A stretch of 5,729 bases of DNA from Smithella sp. UBA2180 (GTDB lineage: Bacteria; Desulfobacterota; Syntrophia; Syntrophales; Smithellaceae). The DNA is taken from NCBI GenBank assembly GCA_002327415.1, contig DCVU01000174.1, positions 6,665-12,393 of the forward strand, read 5' to 3'. Below, piece after piece: positions 1 to 4,178 of the stretch. The notes below the pieces were generated by a model. The model was not told where the DNA came from. It made no database searches and was given only the letters and a program-made list of their open reading frames with translations. Each line of letters opens with the position of its first letter. Within the stretch, counting starts at the first letter, position 1. Made by a program: the position numbers and the translations under genes.

Positions 1-767
1 GCCAGCCGGTTTTCATTGATCAGATCAGACATATCGTTGGTGCTGGTAAGCGAAATATAAAATTCATCGGCAGACACTTCAAAAGACGGATTACAGCGCC
101 GATTGAACAGAGCAATATCCTCATCCATGATGGAGTTATTGCGGATAGTGTTGAGCAGACGGACAAATTCCTCATCCTTCTGGCGATAAACTTTTTCCAA
201 TTCGATAAATTCCAGTTCCAACTGCGGAAATACTTTGGCGCTGAAGAAAAACGGGCTGGCATAATGCGAACGGAATATTTCCCGCTCCGCGCTCGATATC
301 ACCGGCGGCAACTGATAGAAATCGCCGATGAAGATCATCTGAACGCCGCCGAAGGGTTGTTTGGAATTGGGGCCGTTGAGGCGCAGAAATTTATCGACAC
401 AGTCCAGCAGATCAGCCCGCACCATGGAGACTTCATCAATAATGATGGTTTTTAATTTTTTATAGATAGATGTCTTTTCTTTGCCGGTCGCCTTTTTTCT
501 TTTAATGGCGGCCACGGTAACATTCGGCTTGAAATGGAAAAAAGAATGAATTGTCTGCCCGCCCACATTAACGGCGGCAACACCCGTCGGCGCCAGAATA
601 ACGGCGTTTTTTTTCGTGTTGTCGCGGAAATAATTCAGCAGGGTTGATTTGCCCGTGCCGGCCCGGCCCGTTATGAAGATGTTTTTATCTGTCTCATCCA
701 TCATATCCAGCGCGCACTGGAACTCAGGATTGAAATCGATTTCGATTGTTTTTTTTGCTTTAGTCAT
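1..767 (-). CDS. PIF1-like superfamily 1B DNA helicase, N-terminal part (runs off left edge)
   Basis: Read on the minus strand from ATG at 767, the frame stays open to base 1, giving 255 complete codons; the C-terminus lies outside the window. ATP-binding motifs appear in family order: Walker A GRAGTGKST at residues 34-42, motif Ia APTGVAA at 59-65, the PIF1-typical GGQTIHSFF at 69-77, Walker B IIIDEVSMV at 108-116, and motif III GDFYQLPPV at 148-156. These are characteristic of PIF1/RecD-type 5'-3' helicases, which unwind DNA, including branched and G-rich structures, with ATP. The gene starts inside the last codons of intI (8-bp overlap), so it is probably translated by coupling; no good independent Shine-Dalgarno is visible. 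I infer that it acts on DNA intermediates of the integron or in general repair. Family assignment is firm; the role beside intI is inference. Confidence 0.9.
   Translation of the reverse strand, partial: MTKAKKTIEIDFNPEFQCALDMMDETDKNIFITGRAGTGKSTLLNYFRDNTKKNAVILAPTGVAAVNVGGQTIHSFFHFKPNVTVAAIKRKKATGKEKTSIYKKLKTIIIDEVSMVRADLLDCVDKFLRLNGPNSKQPFGGVQMIFIGDFYQLPPVISSAEREIFRSHYASPFFFSAKVFPQLELEFIELEKVYRQKDEEFVRLLNTIRNNSIMDEDIALFNRRCNPSFEVSADEFYISLTSTNDMSDLINENRL
760..767 (-). other. 8-bp intI/helicase overlap (ATGACTAA)
   Basis: The minus-strand bases 767 to 760 read ATGACTAA. They hold both the helicase start (ATG) and the intI stop (TAA). Such overlaps usually mean one mRNA with translational coupling. 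This ties the helicase to the integron platform rather than to a neighbouring unrelated locus. Confidence 0.9.
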
Positions 768-2100
768 TTTGATTATCTTCACCATCGGTTACCGTAGGCT
801 TTTTTCTCGGGCGAAAAAGCGTATCCAGCGGGCTTTTAGGCGCTCCGGTCATATCTCTCATCACATGGGTATAGATCATCGTCGTTTCCACATTTTTATG
901 TCCTAACAGTTCCTGAACCTCCCGAATATTTACCCCATTCATTAGAAGATGTGTCGCGAAACTATGACGTAGCGTATGCACGGATGCGTGCTTTGGAATG
1001 CCTGCCTTCCGGATTGCTTTCTTTATTATAGCCTGTATGGCGGAATCGCTGACATGATGGCGGGCTATGCGACCACTACGCGGATCAACAGAGAGATTGT
1101 TGGCCGGAAAAACATACTGCCATGCCCATTCTTTTCCAGCGTTGGGGTATTTTCTGCTCAGGGCATCGGGAAGATGGACTTCACCGTGTCCTCGCGCAAG
1201 ATCACTATCGTGTAGACTTTTTACTTCTATTAGATGATTCTTTAACTGCTCTTTAACCGTTGCGGGTAAGACAGTTGTTCTATCCTTATCACCTTTGCCG
1301 CTACGCACGGTCAAGGTATTCAAATCCATGTCGATATCTTTTACTCTCAGGCGGGCGAGTTCCATCAGGCGCAGACCGGCGCCATAGATAATTCCGGTAA
1401 TGAGCAAATCCTTGTCATTTAAACATGCCAACAATCGTTTGATCTCTTCGACTGAAAAAACAACTGGCAGTTTCTGCCCGCGTTTCGCACGAACAGTGTC
1501 AGCAATATTTCCAGTCTCTTTTCCCAGCACATAGCGAAAGAAAAATAAAATAGCATTAAACGCCTGGTTCTGCGTGGAAGCGGAAACTCTTTGTTTCAGA
1601 GCAAGATGACTGATGAAATTTTTGAAATCAGTTGCATCGATTTCGGAGATCGCTTTCTTTGCTGTTTGCCCGTTGTATTGAAGAAACCGTTCAATCCACT
1701 GAATATACGTTCTTTCCGTGCTGTATGAATAATGTTTCAGCCGAATCAGACGTTTCGTTTCCTCTATGACTTCGTATGTATTTTTTGAGGTTACGGCTTT
1801 TGCCGTTCGGGAGTCTGTTTTGCCGAGGTAGTGGAAATAATAAAGTCGCAAAGAATCGTTTGCCTGTCTATGTTGCCAATCAAGAACATGCTTATCCGAC
1901 TTTAATGATTCTAAAAATGCTAAAATCGCAGTCTCCTGATATTCCAAAGCAGATAATTCATTCTTCCGCGCATAGTCAAGAAACCGGCTGACCCAAAGGG
2001 CAAAGAAAGGCACATTCTGGACCGGGACCAGATTTTTTTCCAGAAGGTACTTTTGGAACTCCGGCAGCTTATCATCGAGCGTTGTTGCCATTTTCTCCAC
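760..2100 (-). CDS. intI: Integron integrase (tyrosine recombinase IntI) with N-terminal extension
   Basis: IntI inserts and excises gene cassettes by recombining attI with folded single-stranded attC. The catalytic set is complete: R244 (in YGAGLRLMEL), K269 (SGKGDKDR), H375 and R378 (HTLRHSF), H401 (GHKNVETTMIYTH) and nucleophile Y410. The integron-specific insert that separates IntI from XerC/D is clear at about residues 306-333 (VHLPDALSRKYPNAGKEWAW), followed by VDPRSG..RHH as in IntI1. The SAM-like core-binding domain spans about 112-193 (LKHYSYSTERTYIQWIERF). At 446 aa it is about 110 residues longer than IntI1 (337 aa). The extra N-terminus (about 1-108, with ALWVSRFLDYARK) looks like a second, helical DNA-binding-like segment. 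Translation begins at GTG 2100 or at in-frame ATG 2091; an in-frame stop at 2104-2106 rules out anything further upstream. It is divergent from the cassettes and overlaps the downstream helicase. Confidence 0.96.
   Translation of the reverse strand: MEKMATTLDDKLPEFQKYLLEKNLVPVQNVPFFALWVSRFLDYARKNELSALEYQETAILAFLESLKSDKHVLDWQHRQANDSLRLYYFHYLGKTDSRTAKAVTSKNTYEVIEETKRLIRLKHYSYSTERTYIQWIERFLQYNGQTAKKAISEIDATDFKNFISHLALKQRVSASTQNQAFNAILFFFRYVLGKETGNIADTVRAKRGQKLPVVFSVEEIKRLLACLNDKDLLITGIIYGAGLRLMELARLRVKDIDMDLNTLTVRSGKGDKDRTTVLPATVKEQLKNHLIEVKSLHDSDLARGHGEVHLPDALSRKYPNAGKEWAWQYVFPANNLSVDPRSGRIARHHVSDSAIQAIIKKAIRKAGIPKHASVHTLRHSFATHLLMNGVNIREVQELLGHKNVETTMIYTHVMRDMTGAPKSPLDTLFRPRKKPTVTDGEDNQND
2089..2100 (-). 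promoter_or_regulatory. intI start region: GTG 2100 versus ATG 2091
   Basis: The minus strand reads GTGGAGAAAATG here. GTG at 2100 gives MEKMATT. Starting at ATG 2091 removes three residues and would use the GGAG at 2098-2095 as a close Shine-Dalgarno, 3 nt away. For GTG the only upstream purine run is GGG, about 5 nt away. The two cannot be separated from sequence alone and the protein is practically the same. Confidence 0.5.
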
Positions 2101-2102
2101 AT

Positions 2103-2139
2103 ATTACCCACAAAGCTTTTAATCGGTATTACCACAAAA
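2103..2139. repeat. Direct repeat ATTACC(C)ACAAA upstream of intI
   Basis: Two near-identical copies lie at 2103-2114 (ATTACCCACAAA) and 2128-2138 (ATTACCACAAA), starting 25 bp apart, about 2.5 helical turns. They lie in the predicted intI leader. They may be binding sites for a regulator or accessory IntI sites; the sequence shows only the repeat. Confidence 0.55.
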
Positions 2140-2143
2140 TACC
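2125..2143. promoter_or_regulatory. Inverted repeat GGTATT-N7-AATACC, candidate operator or leader hairpin
   Basis: GGTATT at 2125-2130 is mirrored by AATACC at 2138-2143. It lies between the predicted intI -10 box and the start codon, where a bound repressor or an RNA hairpin could damp intI. The same half-site (ATACC/GGTAT) recurs in the palindrome at 2239-2253. It does not match the E. coli (CTGT-N8-ACAG) or Bacillus (GAAC-N4-GTTC) LexA boxes. Confidence 0.4.
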
Positions 2144-2171
2144 TCGCAGGGAAAGTTCAATAATATTTGAT

Positions 2172-2177
2172 ATTATA
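2172..2177 (-). promoter_or_regulatory. Candidate intI promoter -10 box (TATAAT)
   Basis: The minus strand has a perfect TATAAT at 2177-2172, about 72 bp upstream of the intI start, inside a very AT-rich tract with A/T runs at 2181-2206. At a spacing of 16-18 bp there is no good -35 hexamer, so promoter strength is uncertain. Orientation and distance suit the divergent intI gene. Confidence 0.5.
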
Positions 2178-2218
2178 AAACATTTTTTTGTTTGCATTTT
2201 TTTTGGAATTACTGTAGG

Positions 2219-2228
2219 TTTGTACAAA
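2219..2228. promoter_or_regulatory. Palindrome TTTGTACAAA, candidate regulator site
   Basis: This is a perfect 10-bp palindrome in the control region between intI and the cassettes, upstream of the intI -10 box. Some SOS regulators use TTTG/CAAA half-sites with other spacings, so an SOS link is possible but not shown. Confidence 0.3.
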
Positions 2229-2238
2229 ATATCGGGAA

Positions 2239-2256
2239 ATACCAACTTGGTATATT
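2239..2256 (+). promoter_or_regulatory. Palindrome ATACCAA-C-TTGGTAT overlapping a candidate extended -10 of the cassette promoter (Pc)
   Basis: ATACCAA at 2239-2245 and TTGGTAT at 2247-2253 form a perfect 7-bp inverted repeat around one base. On the plus strand TGG-TATATT (2248-2256) matches an extended -10 (TGN-TATAAT type) and points into the cassette array, the place expected for Pc. No strong -35 is seen. If it is used, a protein on the palindrome would block it. The ACCAAC half could equally be the left core site of attI. Confidence 0.35.
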
Positions 2257-2267
2257 AATCGTTGCCG
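2239..2267 (+). other. attI: Putative attI recombination site, crossover at G2261
   Basis: ACCAAC at 2241-2246 and GTTGCCG at 2261-2267 form inverted core-type sites with 14 bp between them, like the simple site of attI. GTTGCCG fits GTTRRRY only loosely. Base composition switches sharply from AT-rich platform DNA to GC-rich DNA exactly at 2261, and no cassette-like feature lies to the left. The alternative is that attI is nearer the GTTAGCG at 2479 and everything between is platform. Confidence 0.5.
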
Positions 2268-2289
2268 CCGCGCTGCGCGCGACGGCAAC
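2261..2289. repeat. GC-rich hairpin GTTGCCG...CGGCAAC
   Basis: GTTGCCG (2261-2267) pairs with CGGCAAC (2283-2289), and CGCGC (2269-2273) pairs with GCGCG (2277-2281). There is one mismatch and a TGC loop. The left arm carries the presumed attI crossover triplet, so the core site is embedded in a strong hairpin. Confidence 0.75.
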
Positions 2290-2326
2290 AGCGGAGCTAA
2301 GCTACAGCTTCATCAACAGGTTGCGG
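2283..2326 (-). repeat. attC-like element in reverse orientation
   Basis: CGGCAAC (2283-2289), AAGC (2299-2302), GCTT (2307-2310) and GTTGCGG (2320-2326) make a miniature R-L-loop-L-R layout with unpaired spacers. Its two halves are inverted copies of the two halves of the site at 2395-2485: AACAGCGGAGCTAAGC mirrors 2466-2481, and GCTTCA...ACAGGTTGCG mirrors 2396-2414. It therefore looks like a compact copy of that site turned round. Confidence 0.5.
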
Positions 2327-2481
2327 ATAATATAAGTCGTAGCATGGAGGTCCCGGGCTCTCGCTTAATAGTTGCCTGCTTGCTGATTCGCGCGGCGCAA
2401 CCTGTCGCTGAAGCGGTTGTCACGTGTTGCACGTGACGCTTCGCGTCCCAGCAACCCGCGCCACCGCTTAGCTCCGCTGTT
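2287..2481. repeat. Nested long inverted repeat (16 bp outer, 10+6 bp inner arms)
   Basis: The outer arms AACAGCGGAGCTAAGC at 2287-2302 and GCTTAGCTCCGCTGTT at 2466-2481 are perfect complements. The inner arms GCTTCA (2307-2312) and ACAGGTTGCG (2316-2325) pair in nested order with TGAAGC (2409-2414) and CGCAACCTGT (2396-2405). Single-stranded DNA or RNA could fold into one structure of about 195 nt. Confidence 0.8.
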
Positions 2482-2485
2482 AGCG
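2395..2485 (+). other. attC: attC-like site closing the ORF-less cassette
   Basis: The layout is R'' GCGCAAC (2395-2401), L'' AAGCGGT (2411-2417), L' ACCGCTT (2463-2469) and R' GTTAGCG (2479-2485), with about 9-nt unpaired spacers between R and L boxes on both sides. R' shares GTTAGC with the attC sites after cassettes 1 and 2. R''/R' pairing needs one bulged A. It is less regular than the later sites and lacks an obvious extrahelical C/A pair. Confidence 0.55.
2419..2447. repeat. Two overlapping hairpins in the centre of the attC-like site
   Basis: GTCACGTG (2419-2426), loop TTG, CACGTGAC (2430-2437) is an 8-bp perfect stem. GACGC (2435-2439), loop TTC, GCGTC (2443-2447) is a second stem sharing GAC at 2435-2437, so the two cannot both form in full. 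Confidence 0.7.
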
Positions 2486-2497
2486 CGCATAATAATG

Positions 2498-2503
2498 AGG
2501 AAG
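2498..2503 (+). promoter_or_regulatory. Shine-Dalgarno of cassette 1 ORF (AGGAAG)
   Basis: AGGAAG lies 6 nt before ATG 2510 and 19 bp inside the cassette boundary. It fixes the ATG at 2510 as the start. Confidence 0.7.
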
Positions 2504-2509
2504 ATGTAG

Positions 2510-3349
2510 ATGTTCACAAAGCATGTTGTAATACAAAAAATTACACAACCAGACAACCTGCTCCAATATCAAGCTTCCGCCGACGCTATCATTTGGAGCT
2601 TCGAACATAGAAGGTCGGCAAACAGCAGAGACAATAATGATGTATTTCCTTTCGTTTTCGAGAATGAGTTGTCTTTTCGTCAAATAAGGGCTGGTGCAGA
2701 GACAAAGATAGTATCTAGGGAAAATAAGGAGATTATTTTTTCAGAAGACTATGGTGTTCCTGGTGGCTTTGTAATCGGCATATTATTCCCTGAGAACTAT
2801 GCACCATTTATAATGAAATTTAAAGAAAAGCCATATATTCCTTCAGGGTATCCGAGAAGAAATGTAACAGTTTCACCACCAGGACAATTTCAGTTGTACT
2901 ACAATAGGATAACCCGTCAAGCAGGGATAGCTTTCCTTACATGTGGCGACACTTTTTTTGGGTTTAAGGTCATCGCAAAGCCAGTAGATGGTGAATTTCC
3001 ACTAAACGATTATGTTTCAATCAATGACCCACTAGAACAAACTATAAGAAATAATGGAGAAGAAATTCGACCAATTCTAAGAGGCGACATTCAAACTTTT
3101 TGTAAAGAAACTGTTGATAACGCTTCTATAGAGAAAATTTTGGAAATACTAAATGAATTAAGAATGTTAGTTTCTTCTGCACCAACAAGACAGAACAGCA
3201 TTGAAATAAGTAAAAAGACACAAATACTTCGACCGTTACTAGAAACAGTTAATTTGTCTGGTTCATTAACAACAATGCTTGACTCCTATTATAATGGTGG
3301 CATCGTTGAGAAGTTTATTTCAAAAATAATGGCTTACGTTTCTTTGTAG
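2510..3349 (+). CDS. Cassette 1: unrecognised 279-aa protein
   Basis: A complete ORF starts at ATG 2510 behind AGGAAG and ends 9 nt before the R'' box of its attC, filling the cassette. I do not recognise the family. No signal peptide or clear membrane helix is seen, so it is probably cytoplasmic. Residues about 45-160 are rich in alternating hydrophobic, aromatic, Gly and Pro positions (VPGGFVIGILFPENYAPF at 83-100, FLTCGDTFFGFKVIAKP at 142-158), suggesting a beta-rich domain. Residues about 205-279 are predominantly helical (SIEKILEILNELRMLV at 206-221, then LRPLLETVNL and IVEKFISKIM), suggesting a separate helical module for pairing or protein contacts. Codon use is strongly AT-rich, unlike cassette 3, which indicates a different source. 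That it is a real gene is likely; its function is unknown. Confidence 0.8.
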   Translation: MFTKHVVIQKITQPDNLLQYQASADAIIWSFEHRRSANSRDNNDVFPFVFENELSFRQIRAGAETKIVSRENKEIIFSEDYGVPGGFVIGILFPENYAPFIMKFKEKPYIPSGYPRRNVTVSPPGQFQLYYNRITRQAGIAFLTCGDTFFGFKVIAKPVDGEFPLNDYVSINDPLEQTIRNNGEEIRPILRGDIQTFCKETVDNASIEKILEILNELRMLVSSAPTRQNSIEISKKTQILRPLLETVNLSGSLTTMLDSYYNGGIVEKFISKIMAYVSL

Positions 3350-3358
3350 GTAAAAAAG

Positions 3359-3451
3359 CGCTAACAATTGGGTCAACCAGACGGCGGGGAGCAGCGTTGC
3401 GCTATTCGCGGCAAGTTCAGTGGCCGCCGCTGGTTACCCTTGGCGTTAGCA
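3359..3451 (+). other. attC: attC of cassette 1 (about 93 bp)
   Basis: R'' is CGCTAAC (3359-3365) and R' is GTTAGCA (3445-3451). The stem pairs GGGT (3370-3373) with ACCC (3436-3439), AACCAG (3375-3380) with CTGGTT (3430-3435), and CGGCGG (3382-3387) with CCGCCG (3424-3429). C3374 and A3381 are left unpaired on the 5' arm. The terminal loop is 36 nt. Crossover is expected after G3445. R' departs from the GTTRRRY consensus (GTTAGC followed by A). Confidence 0.9.
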
Positions 3452-3465
3452 TCAGAGGATTGATT

Positions 3466-4089
3466 ATGAATACAATCGGACTTATTGCTGGAATCGTATC
3501 TGTAATCTTGGCCGGGGTTGCCATTTGGCAAGCCATGTATTTCTATGCAAAGGGCAAAGATACCGAGAGCCGTGTTGAGGCAGCCTTGGTTGGCATTAAA
3601 GCCCAAGTTGAAACCTTGCAGACCGTGAACGCCAAGATCACTGATCGTCTCACACGTTACGTCACTACCCCACGGAATGAGGCCGCTCAAACCGCAGAAC
3701 TTTTTGCCATCACTCTGCGCAGCCTCCCGGAAATCGCTCTCAAATTTCTGCCGCCAAGCCAAACCACCAACGAGTCCGCGTTGCGGCATGAAATCACGTT
3801 GGCTTACGTTGGCCTCTGGTATTACGCAGCCAGCACCAACGTCTGGTCCTCTTTTTGTCTGCCGCGCCCTGAAGACTTTGATCCAGAGCGTCATGCTTTG
3901 GTAAAGCGCGTGGTGGACCAATCGGCAGCAGACTTTAAATATATGGATGGCCTTGTTTCTCAACTCAACCAGCAAGAAATTCAAAGCCAACAATTTCAAT
4001 TTGCACATCTTTACAGTGAGGTTAAACAACATCTTCAAGCCCTCCTCGGTGATACAAGTGAACATTTCGCGAGAATGTCAAAACAATAA
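3466..4089 (+). CDS. Cassette 2: 207-aa protein with one N-terminal membrane helix
   Basis: I chose ATG 3466, 6 nt after AGAGGA (3454-3459) and just inside the cassette boundary. The frame is open back to an ATG at 3397, but that start lies inside the attC of cassette 1 and would add 23 residues encoded by the recombination site. The protein opens with a hydrophobic helix (about residues 4-26, IGLIAGIVSVILAGVAIWQA), followed by YAKGKD. A probable coiled-coil stretch follows at about 33-65 (ESRVEAALVGIKAQVETLQ). The rest is soluble and mainly helical, ending in a Gln-rich part (about 165-185). It is probably anchored in the inner membrane with the C-terminal part in the cytoplasm. No enzymatic motif is recognised. 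TAA lies 1 nt before the R'' box of its attC. Function unknown. Confidence 0.82.
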   Translation: MNTIGLIAGIVSVILAGVAIWQAMYFYAKGKDTESRVEAALVGIKAQVETLQTVNAKITDRLTRYVTTPRNEAAQTAELFAITLRSLPEIALKFLPPSQTTNESALRHEITLAYVGLWYYAASTNVWSSFCLPRPEDFDPERHALVKRVVDQSAADFKYMDGLVSQLNQQEIQSQQFQFAHLYSEVKQHLQALLGDTSEHFARMSKQ

Positions 4090-4090
4090 A

Positions 4091-4146
4091 TGCTAACAAA
4101 TCACTCCAGCGGACGCTCAGGAGCGCCGCTGACCTTTGCGTTAGCT
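4091..4146 (+). other. attC: attC of cassette 2 (56 bp)
   Basis: R'' is TGCTAAC (4091-4097) and R' is GTTAGCT (4140-4146). The stem pairs CAGCGG (4107-4112) with CCGCTG (4126-4131) and CGCTC (4114-4118) with GAGCG (4121-4125), closed by AG. C4106 and A4113 are unpaired on the 5' arm. It is a compact, near-classical attC of the same length class as the aadA-type sites. Crossover is expected after G4140. Confidence 0.93.
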
Positions 4147-4165
4147 GAACCAAATCACAACTCGA

Positions 4166-4171
4166 AAGGAG
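4166..4171 (+). promoter_or_regulatory. Strong Shine-Dalgarno of the catalase cassette (AAGGAG)
   Basis: AAGGAG ends 7 nt before ATG 4179 and lies about 26 bp inside the cassette. It is the best ribosome site in the window and fixes the start. Confidence 0.85.
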
Positions 4172-4178
4172 AACGAGC

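Larger units (their letters stand above)
2262..2479 (+). mobile_element. First cassette, apparently without a protein gene, highly structured
   Basis: This stretch of about 218 bp between the attI crossover and the first clear GTTAGC box has no convincing ORF. It contains a hairpin, a reverse-orientation attC-like element, a 16-bp inverted repeat and a normal attC-like site. It could be a non-coding cassette, possibly making a structured RNA, a decayed cassette, or part of an unusual attI. The longest plus-strand ATG frame of note (2344-2436, 30 codons) has no Shine-Dalgarno. Confidence 0.45.

Noticed and set aside
20..906. Small open frames at 20-262 (minus), 264-455 and 649-906 (plus)
   Set aside because: They lie in other frames over the helicase and the intI 3' end, whose own frames carry the conserved motifs.
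2101..2260. Classical LexA box in the intI promoter
   Set aside because: Neither CTGT-N8-ACAG nor GAAC-N4-GTTC is present. Only other palindromes are seen, so LexA control is left open rather than claimed.
2344..2436. 30-codon ORF in the ORF-less cassette (MEVPGSRLIVACLLIRAAQP...)
   Set aside because: It has no Shine-Dalgarno and overlaps the inverted-repeat arms and the attC-like site; its length is expected by chance in GC-rich DNA.
2261..2490. Rho-independent terminator or CRISPR-like repeat
   Set aside because: The GC-rich stems are not followed by a T-run, and there are no regularly spaced direct repeats with unique spacers. The pattern fits recombination sites better.
3397..3465. Upstream start for the cassette 2 ORF at ATG 3397
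   Set aside because: The 23 extra codons lie in attC of the previous cassette. ATG 3466 has a good Shine-Dalgarno (AGAGGA) and begins right before the membrane helix.
3373..4065. 230-codon frame antisense to cassette 2
   Set aside because: It starts inside the cassette 2 coding region, runs into attC, has no Shine-Dalgarno and shows no recognisable domain.
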